64,000 bases of DNA from an uncultured Prochlorococcus sp. (GCA_902571335.1 CACGBT010000001.1:111950-175949), one strand, 5' to 3'; shown: positions 6,717 to 15,227, numbered from the stretch's first letter. Numbers and translations: made by a program. Notes: generated by a model not told the origin, from the sequence alone.

Positions 6717-7667
6717 ATGAAAGATCAAGTCTTGTTTCCAAAAATTGCAGTACGTGAAAAGGGTTTTTTACAAGTAAGTGATATTCATACTATTTATTGG
6801 GAAAGATCTGGTAATCCAAATGGCAAAAAAATTCTTGTTATTCATGGAGGTCCAGGAGGAGGAAGTCAACCAAGATATAGAAGATACTTTGACCCAGATA
6901 AATTCGATATTATTCAATTTGACCAAAGAGGTTGCGGTTCTTCAACTCCCTTCTCCGAATTAAAAGAAAATACGACCAATCATTTAGTTGATGATATTGA
7001 GAAATTAAGGATTCTTTTAAAAATAGATAATTGGCATTTGTTTGGTGGATCTTGGGGCTCAACACTTTCACTTATATATGCGATTAAAAATCCCTCAAGA
7101 GTTATCAGCTTAACTTTGCGAGGAATATTTTTATGTAGAAAGTTTGAATTATTGTGGTTCTATCAATATGGTGCAAGTGAGATATTCCCAGATGAATTTG
7201 AAGAATATATTTCTGTAATACCAAAAGAAGAAAGAAATGATTTAATAAGTTCTTTTTATAAATATCTAACATCATCAGATGCAAATCTTAGATCAAAAGC
7301 AGCAGCAGCTTGGACAAAATGGGAACTCTCTACAAGTCATTTAGTAAATAAAAAATTTGATTTTGATAAGTCTGAAGTTAATTCTTTTTCTGATGCCTTT
7401 GCAAGGATCGAATGTCATTATTTTATTAATAATATTTTCTTAGAAGATGATTTTATTCTGAAAAATATAAAAATAATAGAATCGATTCCTACAAAAATAA
7501 TTCAGGGGAGGTATGACGTTGTATGTCCTGTTAGGAGTGCTTGGGATCTAAATAAGAAATTAAAGAATTCTGAATTAATTATTGTTAATGATGCTGGTCA
7601 TTCAATGAGTGAAAAAGGTATAAGTATCGAATTAATAAAAGCTGTAAAAGGAATTGAAAATCTTTAA
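6717..7667 (+). CDS. pip: Proline iminopeptidase (alpha/beta hydrolase, family S33)
   Basis: The enzyme releases N-terminal proline from peptides in the cytosol. The 316-residue protein has the S33 hallmarks: oxyanion motif HGGPGGG (43-49), FDQRGCGSS, nucleophile motif GGSWGS with Ser112, the catalytic aspartate in GRYDVVCP (Asp267) and the catalytic histidine in DAGHSMSE (His295). Length is typical of bacterial monomeric Pip. Start is ATG at 6717. It stands alone behind a strong terminator. Confidence 0.93.
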   Translation: MKDQVLFPKIAVREKGFLQVSDIHTIYWERSGNPNGKKILVIHGGPGGGSQPRYRRYFDPDKFDIIQFDQRGCGSSTPFSELKENTTNHLVDDIEKLRILLKIDNWHLFGGSWGSTLSLIYAIKNPSRVISLTLRGIFLCRKFELLWFYQYGASEIFPDEFEEYISVIPKEERNDLISSFYKYLTSSDANLRSKAAAAWTKWELSTSHLVNKKFDFDKSEVNSFSDAFARIECHYFINNIFLEDDFILKNIKIIESIPTKIIQGRYDVVCPVRSAWDLNKKLKNSELIIVNDAGHSMSEKGISIELIKAVKGIENL

Positions 7668-7690
7668 TAAAGTGAATATGCTTTTAAAAA

Positions 7691-7864
7691 TTAAAGGCCA
7701 TTATCTTCAATATTTTGTGCAATACTCCTAAGAAGTTCGACTATATCAGAATCTTCGCATTTAGTATCTTCTTTGAGCAAAATGCACTCGTCTCTAATAC
7801 TTACATTAGTACTCCACCATATACCTGAACTATTGGTATCGTCCCATTCAAATCTTTCAGACAT
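7691..7864 (-). CDS. Small acidic hypothetical protein (57 residues)
   Basis: ATG at 7864 to TAA at 7691-7693. The product starts MSERFEWDDTNSSGIWWSTN and is strongly acidic, with two cysteines (DECILL and TKCEDS) and a helical C-terminal part (IVELLRSIAQNIEDNGL). It is soluble and of unknown function. It is convergent with pip. Confidence 0.6.
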   Translation of the reverse strand: MSERFEWDDTNSSGIWWSTNVSIRDECILLKEDTKCEDSDIVELLRSIAQNIEDNGL

Positions 7865-7991
7865 AATTAATAAAATCTAATAAATACATTAAAGGTTGCA
7901 TTAGTTCATCGTGGGTTTATATATTTAATTTCAAAATTTTAAAAACTTTCCTAGGAGCTAAAAGTAATCTGGAAATTTCTGACAATAAAAT

Positions 7992-9488
7992 TTAGAGATC
8001 TAATTTCAGTTCGTATTGTTTTTCCTTTTCCTTAGAAACAATTTTTTTATTATTTATGTTTTTTCTAAGCCTTTTTCTAGAGCCATGCTTTAAATAAATT
8101 TCTTTTGAGATATCCCAATATCCATCCTTTTTAGTGATTTCCTGAATTTTCTTCTTTGCAGTTTTAGTACTATTTGGGATGTCAATTATTGGTCTTATGT
8201 AATTAATTTGTTCATATTCTTCTTGATTAAATCTAGATAATAGCCATGGTTCATGAATGAAATTAAGTGATATATCCTTTAATTCTGGTATCCATTTTTT
8301 TATAAATTTACCTTGAGGATCATGATCTTTTCCCTGCTTAATAGGATTATAAATTCTATTGGTATTTATAGACGTAGTTCCAGATTGCATTTGGCATTGG
8401 TTCCAATGTATTCCAGGCTCATAATCTACAAATTTATTTGCTAATTCAGAACCTGAATCTTGCCATGGTAGCCATAAATTATAGCTAGCAAAAGACATTA
8501 ACATCGCTCGCATCCTAAAGTTAATCCATCCATTGAAATTTAATGAACGCATACATGCATCTATAAAAGGAAAGCCCGTATTGCCTGAACTCCATGAATA
8601 AAGTAATTCATTATTTTTTTCTCTAATATTTTTAAAAAAAGGATGGTATTCCCTAAACTCTAGTTCTGGTTCACTTTCAAGTTTCTGAATAAAATGACAA
8701 TGCCAAGTTAATCTGCTTTTTAACATCTTGGAATTATTGTTTTTTGATATATTTGCCTCTTTAAAAATTTCTTTTAATGAAATACATCCCCAACAAATAT
8801 ATGGGGATAGTCTTGTACAACTATCAAATGATTTTTCTGGGCTAGATATATCTTTTGAATAAGAATCTAATTTATTACTAAAGAAGTATTGCATTCTCTC
8901 TAAACCTTTCTTTCTTCCACCTTGCATTCTTCCTGGACAAATTCCTTTTTTAAAGGTAAAAATTTCGTCTGAGGGTATTTCTCCAATATTAAAGTTAATA
9001 GAATTAATTCTTAATGGAGCTTTGAGTAAGTTTTTTTCGGAATTTTCTTGCCATTTTTTAGACCAATTATTCCTATCTAAATTTCCTCTAAAAACTGAAA
9101 ATTGTAGAAATTCCTTCCAAATAATATTTTTGCTTAAAGCCCATTCTCTTACTTTTTGATCTCTTTTATAAGTAAGCCAATCTCCGGTTTCTTGATGGCT
9201 ATATATACCTTTGATTTTAAATTTTGAACTAATTTCATCAAAAATATTAATAACATTTCCAGTCCTAATAATTAATGGTTGTCCAATCTCAGTAAGTGCA
9301 TTTCTTAAATCTATTAAACTTTCTTTGCAAAATTGCCATTGTCTATCTGAATGAGTATTTTGGCTCCAAATATCTAACTCAATAATATAAATAGGTAAAA
9401 TATCATTATCTTTTATAGCCTCACAGAGAGCTTCGTTATCAAAAATTCTTAAATCTTTCTTAAACCATAAAATATTTATTTCTTTCAT
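7992..9488 (-). CDS. Cryptochrome/DNA photolyase family flavoprotein
   Basis: The 498-residue protein has an N-terminal Rossmann-like antenna domain starting INILWFKKDLRIFDNEAL and a helical FAD-binding domain carrying GNTGFPFIDACMRSL, WINFRMRAMLMSF and the loop with HWNQCQMQSGTTSIN. Family members use FAD and blue light to repair pyrimidine dimers or act as light receptors. The typical photolyase TGxPxxDAxMR pattern is present as TGFPFIDACMR, and the C-terminal DPQGKFIKKWIPEL is also typical. A basic tail follows. It is divergent from tenA, with 86 nt between starts. Repair activity versus signalling cannot be decided from sequence. Confidence 0.88.
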   Translation of the reverse strand: MKEINILWFKKDLRIFDNEALCEAIKDNDILPIYIIELDIWSQNTHSDRQWQFCKESLIDLRNALTEIGQPLIIRTGNVINIFDEISSKFKIKGIYSHQETGDWLTYKRDQKVREWALSKNIIWKEFLQFSVFRGNLDRNNWSKKWQENSEKNLLKAPLRINSINFNIGEIPSDEIFTFKKGICPGRMQGGRKKGLERMQYFFSNKLDSYSKDISSPEKSFDSCTRLSPYICWGCISLKEIFKEANISKNNNSKMLKSRLTWHCHFIQKLESEPELEFREYHPFFKNIREKNNELLYSWSSGNTGFPFIDACMRSLNFNGWINFRMRAMLMSFASYNLWLPWQDSGSELANKFVDYEPGIHWNQCQMQSGTTSINTNRIYNPIKQGKDHDPQGKFIKKWIPELKDISLNFIHEPWLLSRFNQEEYEQINYIRPIIDIPNSTKTAKKKIQEITKKDGYWDISKEIYLKHGSRKRLRKNINNKKIVSKEKEKQYELKLDL

Positions 9489-9574
9489 AATTTTTTCTTT
9501 TAATCCTAGAAAAATAAGATTAAGTTTGTAGGTAAAAAATTTAAAAAATTTTAGAATACTAAAAAATCAAAAAA

Positions 9575-10198
9575 ATGAAAATAACAAAAAAACTTTGGGA
9601 GGATAATTATGAGATTGCTTTACTAAGTTTAAATACAAAATTTGTTCAAGGTTTAAAGAATGGAAGTCTCCCTAAAAATATATTTCAAGAATATTTAGCT
9701 CAAGATTATTTCTTTTTAGAGACTTTTGCTAAGGCTTATGGTCTTGCTGTATCTAAATCAACAGATAAGTACTCAATAAGGAAGTTAAGTGAACTGTTAA
9801 TGGGCGTTACAGAGGAGTTAATACTTCATGAAACATATGCAAAAGAATGGGATATTGATTTGTCAAATAACTATATAAAAAAAGCTACCAAAAATTATAC
9901 AGATTTCCTTGATGATACTTCCAAAAGACTTAGCTCCGTTGAAATAATGTTTGCAATGACTCCATGCATGCGACTTTACTCTTGGATAGGTAAAAGTTTG
10001 TATAAGAAGGATTTTGATATTAAATATAAAGAATGGATAATTACTTATTCTGATGAGAGCTTTGAAAAGCTAGCAGATTCACTTGAAAATCTTATTGAGA
10101 CTAATGAAGCAACATATGATATTAATCAGGCCAAATATTTATACAGGAGAGCTATGGAATTGGAGTTAGATTTTTTTAATGCATATTCAGAATTCTGA
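9575..10198 (+). CDS. tenA: TenA-family aminopyrimidine aminohydrolase (thiaminase II-like)
   Basis: TenA enzymes hydrolyse degraded thiamine pyrimidines so that the HMP moiety can be salvaged. The 207-residue all-helical protein contains the family stretches YLAQDYFFLETFAKAYG (about 40-56), EELILHETYAKEW (about 80-92) and TPCMRLYSWIG, where Cys131 sits at the active-site cysteine position of the TenA_C class. The near neighbour thiD, 49 nt downstream, phosphorylates HMP, so the pair forms a plausible thiamine-salvage operon. Confidence 0.88.
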   Translation: MKITKKLWEDNYEIALLSLNTKFVQGLKNGSLPKNIFQEYLAQDYFFLETFAKAYGLAVSKSTDKYSIRKLSELLMGVTEELILHETYAKEWDIDLSNNYIKKATKNYTDFLDDTSKRLSSVEIMFAMTPCMRLYSWIGKSLYKKDFDIKYKEWIITYSDESFEKLADSLENLIETNEATYDINQAKYLYRRAMELELDFFNAYSEF

Positions 10199-10247
10199 TT
10201 TAAATTAAAATTTATTTATATTATTTTCAAAAACGAGTTAATAAATT

Positions 10248-11027
10248 ATGTATTCTAAAATTGCACTTTCAATAGGCGGTAGTGACTCTGGGGGTGGAGC
10301 AGGCATACAGGCTGATCTGAGAACTTTCATGGCACTTAAAGTACATGGATGTTCCGTTATTACATGTATTACCGCACAAAATAGTATAGAGGTTACATGC
10401 GTTCAACCAGTAGAGAAGAATACTTTATTAAATCAGTTAGATACTTTATTTGCTGATTTTGGTATTGATGCCTTAAAAACCGGAATGTTATTAAATGAAA
10501 GGATAATTAATGATACCGCTTCAAAATTAAACACTTATAAAATAACTAAAATTATTGACCCAGTAATGGTTACAAGAACTGGTTCTAGATTACTTGAAGA
10601 TTCTGCGATTAATGCTTATAAAAAACTCTTATTACCAATTGCGGATTTGGTAACTCCAAATATTTATGAAGCCAATCTACTTTCTGGTTTAGAAATAAGG
10701 AGTGAAGAAGATATCGAAAATTCCGCAAGAAATATTATTGGTCTTGGAGCTAAAGCGGTCCTTATAAAAGGTGGCGGTTTAAAAGATATGAAAGGGAAGG
10801 ATTTTTTTCTTGACTTAAATGGTAGAAAAGACTGGCTCTTTAATAATTTTATAAATACAAAAAATACCCACGGGAGCGGCTGTACTTTGAGTGCTGCTAT
10901 TTGTGGTTACAAAGCTTTAGGTTTTGATCTGCTTGATTCCATACAAAAAGCGAAATTATTTGTTGAGAAATCTTTAGAGAATTCTTATAAAATTGGATCT
11001 GGTCCTGGTCCCTTAGGTCATCATTAA
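10248..11027 (+). CDS. thiD: Hydroxymethylpyrimidine/phosphomethylpyrimidine kinase
   Basis: ThiD phosphorylates HMP and HMP-P to HMP-PP, which ThiE joins to the thiazole unit in thiamine phosphate synthesis. The 259-residue ribokinase-fold protein has the N-terminal [19 protein letters not shown] substrate motif, [25 protein letters not shown] and the C-terminal anion-hole motif [13 protein letters not shown] with the conserved Gly and Cys. Length is normal. Start is ATG at 10248. It follows tenA on the same strand and is probably co-transcribed. Confidence 0.95.
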   Translation: MYSKIALSIGGSDSGGGAGIQADLRTFMALKVHGCSVITCITAQNSIEVTCVQPVEKNTLLNQLDTLFADFGIDALKTGMLLNERIINDTASKLNTYKITKIIDPVMVTRTGSRLLEDSAINAYKKLLLPIADLVTPNIYEANLLSGLEIRSEEDIENSARNIIGLGAKAVLIKGGGLKDMKGKDFFLDLNGRKDWLFNNFINTKNTHGSGCTLSAAICGYKALGFDLLDSIQKAKLFVEKSLENSYKIGSGPGPLGHH

Positions 11028-11045
11028 TTATTTTTAGAAGTGGAG

Positions 11046-11231
11046 TTAGAACCACCATTTTCTGTAGGGTTTTTTTAAAAATAATATTTCTTCAGTCTCC
11101 CATCCTCCCTCCAACCACTCAAGATGCTCAAGCAATAAAGACTCACTTTCCCTTTTGCTTAATTGCCCAATTCTATTAGCAATACCATCAAACCTTACTT
11201 TCATCAATTCCTCAATCTTGATGTTATTCAT
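11046..11231 (-). CDS. Small hypothetical protein (61 residues)
   Basis: The product starts MNNIKIEELMKVRFDGIANR, continues with a charged helix (LSKRESESLLLEHLEWLEGGW) and ends with an aromatic-basic PYRKWWF tail. It is soluble. The gene is convergent with thiD, with stops 18 nt apart. I do not recognise a family, but the ATG start and amphipathic helices look genuine. Confidence 0.6.
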   Translation of the reverse strand: MNNIKIEELMKVRFDGIANRIGQLSKRESESLLLEHLEWLEGGWETEEILFLKKPYRKWWF

Positions 11232-11413
11232 AGGTTAAATACTAAATTTTTTCTACTCTTACTTGTATAGATTTTCTTGTCAATGATTTAATTTTATTTG
11301 TTTACTAGCAGTTCTTAAATATGTATTAAATACAACTTTTTAAAATAGATAGTAATTAAGACTTATTCACATAGATTTAATTAAATACTAATTTATATAA
11401 AAATACTCTATCT

Positions 11414-11557
11414 ATGAAAAAAAAAGAACCAGCAAAGCAAAAAACTATTTTAAATGTCGGTTATTGTGAAACTACATCTGAATGGCTCAATAGAATCATT
11501 ACTGAACTGGCAGATGAAAATAAAAATTTTGTAGATTTGTCAGTTATTTGTGCTTAA
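11414..11557 (+). CDS. Small hypothetical protein (47 residues)
   Basis: ATG at 11414 to TAA at 11555-11557. A lysine-rich head (MKKKEPAKQK) precedes VGYCETTSEWLNRIITELAD, an amphipathic helix, and the product ends VDLSVICA. Two cysteines are present. It is soluble with unknown function. It lies 80 nt upstream of the cupin gene on the same strand. Confidence 0.45.
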   Translation: MKKKEPAKQKTILNVGYCETTSEWLNRIITELADENKNFVDLSVICA

Positions 11558-11637
11558 GTTTTTAGAAAATATTTTATTTTGATTTATTTTCAGCTAGCTA
11601 TTAACTGTAAGAACAATATAAAAAATATTTTTGCAAA

Positions 11638-12105
11638 GTGAATCCTGATCAAAAAAACATTGAAATAATTAAACAATTTAATTTATCTCCTCATCCTGAA
11701 GGTGGATGGTTTAGAGAGATAGTAAGGAGTAAGAATTCTCTTATAAGAGAAGATGGCCAAAGTAGAAACTTTATTACTGGAATTTATTATCTTTTGGAGA
11801 GAGAGGCAAAAAGTGCTTGGCACAGAGTACAGAATGCAGATGAAATTTGGATTTATCTAAGGGGCGATCCTCTAAATTTATGGTGCTTAGATAATGATAA
11901 TAAGTTAATAACAAATTTAATTTTAGATTCCAATAATCCAGTAGAAATGATCCCATCTGGATATTGGCAAGCTGCAAAAAGTACAGGTGAATTTACTTTA
12001 GTGAGTTGTTGTGTTGGGCCGGGCTTTGATTTTAAGGATTTTGAATTGCTAAGAAATACAAATCATACTTCTAGATTAGATAAAGCAATTATTGATCTTA
12101 TTTAA
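11638..12105 (+). CDS. Cupin-fold protein of the DUF985 family
   Basis: The 155-residue protein carries the DUF985 cupin pattern: LSPHPEGGWFREI near the N-terminus, SRNFITGIYYLLE, AWHRVQNADEIWIYLRGDPL with the histidine-containing cupin strand, IPSGYWQAA and a terminal VSCCVGPGFDFKDFELL. The fold is a small beta-barrel. Related proteins have been proposed to be sugar-nucleotide epimerase-like, but the substrate is unknown. Start is GTG at 11638. Confidence 0.85.
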   Translation: MNPDQKNIEIIKQFNLSPHPEGGWFREIVRSKNSLIREDGQSRNFITGIYYLLEREAKSAWHRVQNADEIWIYLRGDPLNLWCLDNDNKLITNLILDSNNPVEMIPSGYWQAAKSTGEFTLVSCCVGPGFDFKDFELLRNTNHTSRLDKAIIDLI

Positions 12106-12175
12106 GACATTTTTTCGTTTATATTTTTGAAATTATCCTTTAGATTTATAGGGCTACTTAATCAATCTATATTTA

Positions 12176-12553
12176 ATGAATAAAAATTCTGTCAAAACAA
12201 TTGGTATTAATGATGAACCAAGAAAAGATTCACACTTAGTTTATGTAAATGAGGCTGATGGGTTAAAAGGCATCCTTAACAGTGATTTTGATGAATGGTC
12301 AAATTTTGATAGTTGGGAAAGTATTTCAGTTCAGCAATGGATTTTTTCAAGGGCTTTGGAGGTTTTCAGAGGTATGAAAATTGATATTAAGTGCGATTGT
12401 TGTAAACAGAATGATTTAATCCCATATGATTTTGAGAGTATTAAAAAAGAAAAATGCTTTGGTAAAAAAAGTGCTTACATGATTGAAAAAGTTGTAGATG
12501 AAATTGTATTAGCTAAGGCAAGAAGAGAAAGTGATGGAACATATTCTGCCTAA
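12176..12553 (+). CDS. Hypothetical protein with CxCC motif (125 residues)
   Basis: The soluble product has an acidic N-terminal half (DSDFDEWSNFDSWESISVQQW), then a KCDCCKQNDLIPYDFE segment with three close cysteines that could bind metal, and a helical C-terminus (EKVVDEIVLAKARRE). Another cysteine lies in KEKCFGKK, giving four cysteines altogether as a possible site. Start is ATG at 12176, about 70 nt after the cupin gene. No family is recognised. Confidence 0.65.
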   Translation: MNKNSVKTIGINDEPRKDSHLVYVNEADGLKGILNSDFDEWSNFDSWESISVQQWIFSRALEVFRGMKIDIKCDCCKQNDLIPYDFESIKKEKCFGKKSAYMIEKVVDEIVLAKARRESDGTYSA

Positions 12554-12589
12554 GATTAACTAATATCTATGGATTGAAAAATTTCTTAG

Positions 12590-12772
12590 TTAGCAGTGAA
12601 AATTATCAGAAGAACCAATCGTTAAATTTCTAGTGGAGATCTTATGAAACTTAAAATGTACCGAATCACTGAACTCCTTTTCATCTGAGTAATTCACAAG
12701 ATCTAATGGGTCGATATTTTCATCGAACCATGCATCATATTCGATATGGTTTGGTTCAGCAAAATAACTCAT
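12590..12772 (-). CDS. Small acidic hypothetical protein (60 residues)
   Basis: The product starts MSYFAEPNHIEYDAWFDENI, is acidic in the first two-thirds and ends with a basic/histidine stretch and SSDNFHC. ATG at 12772 is preferred to an in-frame TTG six bases upstream. It is convergent with the CxCC gene. Function is unknown. Confidence 0.5.
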   Translation of the reverse strand: MSYFAEPNHIEYDAWFDENIDPLDLVNYSDEKEFSDSVHFKFHKISTRNLTIGSSDNFHC

Positions 12773-13282
12773 ATCCAATTAGTAACTGCCAAATAATATA
12801 TAAACCGTACATGTGATACAAAAAAAGATTTTTTTTAAATTATTAATACATGTCTTATCTTTTTAAAAGATAATGAAGGGAATTTATTAATCTATTTATT
12901 TCGATAAAAAGATGATGTGAATTTGCCCTATTTTACTATCTAGGATCGAAATATTGATTGCTCCATAGCTATTTTCGGAAAATATAAGTAATAATAAAAC
13001 TAAAAAAATTCACTCCCTTTTTTTGGCATAGATAAGTTAGTTTCAGATGATGTTTTTTAAGAGAATCACATAAAATTAAACTGCATCTTTATTCTATTTC
13101 ATGAAATGGTGAATATATTTCCTAATATGTTTGAAGTGACTAACATTAATATATAAGTTCAATTTCTGAGGAGGGGAATCAAAAAAATAAAAGATATACT
13201 CCGAGATTCTTATTTCTATAAATTAATTTTTGGCAACTGATTTAGATTGAATCGATTAGTAATAAATCTAAAGTTGATAAAA
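12773..13282 (+). other. 510-base stretch without a supportable gene
   Basis: Both strands hold only frames shorter than about 16 codons from ATG. Composition is uniformly AT-rich and I see no strong hairpin with a T-run. A GAGGAGGGG purine patch lies near 13170 without a frame behind it. This is the longest apparently empty spacer in the window. Confidence 0.6.
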
Positions 13283-13597
13283 TTAGCTTCTCCTTACCCA
13301 ATCGGGTGATCCACTAAACCAATCAGCAATATCATCATTCTTAGGATCAAAATGATTTTCAGTTTCTAAACCATCAAGCCCAAGAGATTGAATTAGTCCA
13401 TTTATTCCATCTTTATTTTGTTTTCCATATCTTCTTAGACTATTTGCTTTCTTGAGCCATGTCCAGATAGTGGAATTACGTTTTGCAAACTTTTCTACAT
13501 ATATTCTTTCCTCTAATGAAACCTCCTCATCTATTGAAATCCTCTTTACGATATCTTTAATTTTTAGACGAGTTTTGTTAGTTAAAAACATATTCAT
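13283..13597 (-). CDS. Conserved-looking hypothetical protein (104 residues)
   Basis: The soluble, mostly helical product starts MNMFLTNKTRLKIKDIVKRI, contains EEVSLEERIYVEKFAKR and WTWLKKANSLRRYGKQ, and ends with an acidic DIADWFSGSPDWVRRS. The GxNGLIQSLGLDGLE segment and the DWF.G.PDW ending look like conserved motifs of a small cyanobacterial family, but I cannot name it. No membrane segment is present. Start is ATG at 13597 or 13591. Confidence 0.65.
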   Translation of the reverse strand: MNMFLTNKTRLKIKDIVKRISIDEEVSLEERIYVEKFAKRNSTIWTWLKKANSLRRYGKQNKDGINGLIQSLGLDGLETENHFDPKNDDIADWFSGSPDWVRRS

Positions 13598-13731
13598 AAA
13601 ATAATTTAATGTTTTATAGAAGTTTTTTTTATGAATGTCTTGTCAATCTTTATTTCAAGAAAAAGTATTTTTTAGGAGGTTTTCACTTATAAAAATATTG
13701 TTTTTAAAACATAAATACTTATTTGGTAAAA

Positions 13732-13839
13732 TTGAATACTAAAGAAGATTTAGATAACTTATGTAAAGCAATATCTTCTATAAGATTCTCTCACAAATTT
13801 AAGATTTATTTAAAAAAGACTCAAAAAAAACAATATTGA
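13732..13839 (+). CDS. Possible 35-residue basic micro-ORF
   Basis: A TTG-initiated frame encodes MNTKEDLDNLCKAISSIRFS followed by a lysine-rich tail. Support is weak: TTG start, lysine-rich composition typical of AT-rich spacer, and the stop falls inside the conserved leader of the next gene. It is listed because the N-terminal half is amphipathic and helix-like. Confidence 0.25.
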   Translation: MNTKEDLDNLCKAISSIRFSHKFKIYLKKTQKKQY

Positions 13840-13877
13840 CAGTCAATTTAAGATAAGTATTAATTAACTACTTTTTC
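13836..13877 (+). promoter_or_regulatory. Conserved leader element upstream of DUF3764-like copy 1
   Basis: This block begins TTGACAGTC exactly 42 nt before the ATG. It aligns without gaps to 16094-16135, upstream of the second paralog: 31 of 42 positions match, including TTGACAGTC, ATAAG, AATTA and CTTTTT. TTGACA resembles a -35 box, with TATTAA about 16 nt further on as a possible -10, so it may be a promoter plus short leader. Confidence 0.6.
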
Positions 13878-14156
13878 ATGAATCTTGAAACTACTGTTTT
13901 CACATTCAAAATAAGCGTACCTTTTGAAGAATGGGCCGCGATTTATGACAGCGAAGAAAATAAACAAATGAATAAAGATCGTGGAATTATTTGCTTGTAT
14001 AAAGGTGTAATGAAAGATGATCCAACTAGTGTAATTCTTATTGAGCAGGGTGAAGAAGGTAAAGCAATAGCTATGTTTAAAGATCCAGAAGTTAAACCAT
14101 TAATTGAGAGTGCAGGTCATATTTATGATTCAACTGTTATCTCCAGTTACTTTTAA
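13878..14156 (+). CDS. DUF3764-like small protein, copy 1
   Basis: The 92-residue soluble protein is a paralog of the gene at 16136-16420. Both start M..ETTV..FK.S..FEE, share DP(T/K) near the middle and end with a KP(L/I).(E)(S/A).GHIY pattern. The layout suggests a small ferredoxin-like or dimeric alpha-beta barrel fold, as often predicted for such picocyanobacterial proteins. I associate it with DUF3764 from memory; no function is known. It is followed by the DUF3303-like and DUF1651-like genes on the same strand. Confidence 0.7.
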   Translation: MNLETTVFTFKISVPFEEWAAIYDSEENKQMNKDRGIICLYKGVMKDDPTSVILIEQGEEGKAIAMFKDPEVKPLIESAGHIYDSTVISSYF

Positions 14157-14198
14157 TTTAAACGACTTTAATTAAGATTTAATTATTTCTTTTTATTT

Positions 14199-14480
14199 AT
14201 GCTGTTTTTAATTTCTTATAAGTTTTCTGATTCAACCGAGCAAGAGAAAGGGGCCAAAATGCTAACAGAATGTTACGTCAAAGGAGGGCCACAAAATAAA
14301 CCAGAGGGTTATGACGTTAAATCTTGGATTTTTCTTCCTCAACATGGAAACGTTTACTCTGTAGTAAATACTGATTCTTTAGAAACTATCTGGCGGCAGT
14401 GGCGACCTTGGAGAGGATTAATGGAGATAAATGTTGAACCTTGTGCGGATTTAGATGACACAGTAGCCCTATATCGTTGA
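14199..14480 (+). CDS. DUF3303-like small protein
   Basis: The 93-residue protein starts MLFLISYKFSDSTEQEKGAK and contains GGPQNKPEGYDVKSWIFLPQ, then VNTDSLETIWRQWRPWRGLM and an acidic ending. The order MLFxISY - xxEGxxxxxWxxxP - G.xY.VVxTDSxExxxxxWxPW matches the dimeric alpha-beta barrel family DUF3303. No function is assigned. The leader shares AAG-N4-AATTA-N3-CTTTTT with those of the DUF3764-like copies. It follows copy 1 by 42 nt. Confidence 0.7.
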   Translation: MLFLISYKFSDSTEQEKGAKMLTECYVKGGPQNKPEGYDVKSWIFLPQHGNVYSVVNTDSLETIWRQWRPWRGLMEINVEPCADLDDTVALYR

Positions 14481-14510
14481 TAAAAGCTTTCTATTTTTAC
14501 TGTTTATTTA

Positions 14511-14777
14511 ATGACTAAATCTCATTGGTTGATTAATTCAAAAAGAACGGAAGTAAAAAGGTTTATTAAAAACGATAAGTGTATAGATGGTGTTTTTGAA
14601 TATATTTTTGTAGATACTGGAAAAATAGTTGGTTTGTTAGGAAAGCAACCACCTGTAATGACAACAACAGTTTCTGTAGATATAGATCTGGCTAGAGAAA
14701 TTTATGAAAGGTTAATTTCTCAGGGATGGAGCAAAACTGAGGAGGTTTGGAATAAAAAAGGGCGAAAAAGTTATTGA
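14511..14777 (+). CDS. DUF1651-like small protein, copy 2
   Basis: The 88-residue protein starts at ATG 14511 and aligns along its whole length with the gene at 3924-4172: WLINS, VKRF.K, YIFVDTGKIVGLLGKQPPVM, AREIYERLISQGWSKTEEVW. It extends a few basic residues (NKKGRKSY) beyond the other copy. Divergence between the copies is substantial, so the duplication is old or they were acquired separately. Function is unknown. Confidence 0.72.
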   Translation: MTKSHWLINSKRTEVKRFIKNDKCIDGVFEYIFVDTGKIVGLLGKQPPVMTTTVSVDIDLAREIYERLISQGWSKTEEVWNKKGRKSY

Positions 14778-14872
14778 AGCCATTAACGGAATAGGCCATC
14801 AATATAAGATCTTTAAAACAAAATTAGGATATAGCAGAGTTTAAGGATCAGAGTATTAACTAATTAGTGCGA

Positions 14873-14992
14873 CTAAATTATTAATAAGAATCTGAGTGCT
14901 AGAGGTAACCATAGACATAGAAGAAGCATTAGTAAAATAGTAATAGCATGGATATTTGGAATGTAATGCTCTTTTATAATTTGTGTTTTCAT
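14873..14992 (-). CDS. Putative 39-residue membrane peptide
   Basis: ATG at 14992 to TAG at 14873-14875. A short polar head (MKTQIIKEHYIPNIHA) leads into ITILLMLLLCLWLPLALRF and a hydrophobic end: one membrane helix. Its start lies 3 nt after the stop of a 29-residue membrane peptide gene on the same strand, so the two form a micro-operon. No family is recognised. Confidence 0.5.
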   Translation of the reverse strand: MKTQIIKEHYIPNIHAITILLMLLLCLWLPLALRFLLII

Positions 14993-14995
14993 AAT

Positions 14996-15085
14996 TTATC
15001 TCGCCTTCTTAAGTTTGATTTCTCTTCTGATAAGCAATGCTATAACTACAACACACATGTTCATTAGAAATACGTCTAATGGCAT
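14996..15085 (-). CDS. Putative 29-residue membrane peptide
   Basis: ATG at 15085 to TAA at 14996-14998. The product has MPLDVFLMNMCVVVIALLI, one helix, then a basic tail RREIKLKKAR, giving a positive-inside layout. It directly precedes the 39-residue membrane peptide with 3 nt between stop and start. Tight coupling supports both frames. Confidence 0.5.
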   Translation of the reverse strand: MPLDVFLMNMCVVVIALLIRREIKLKKAR

Positions 15086-15227
15086 TTAATAAAAAAGTCT
15101 CTACTTAATTAATAGCAAGATTTTTGATCTACGAATCAAGAAATCATTACTAATTTTTATTGGCTTAATAAAACGAATTTTAAAAATTAAATTTATGCTT
15201 AAATATCTCAGAATTTTTAACTATTAA

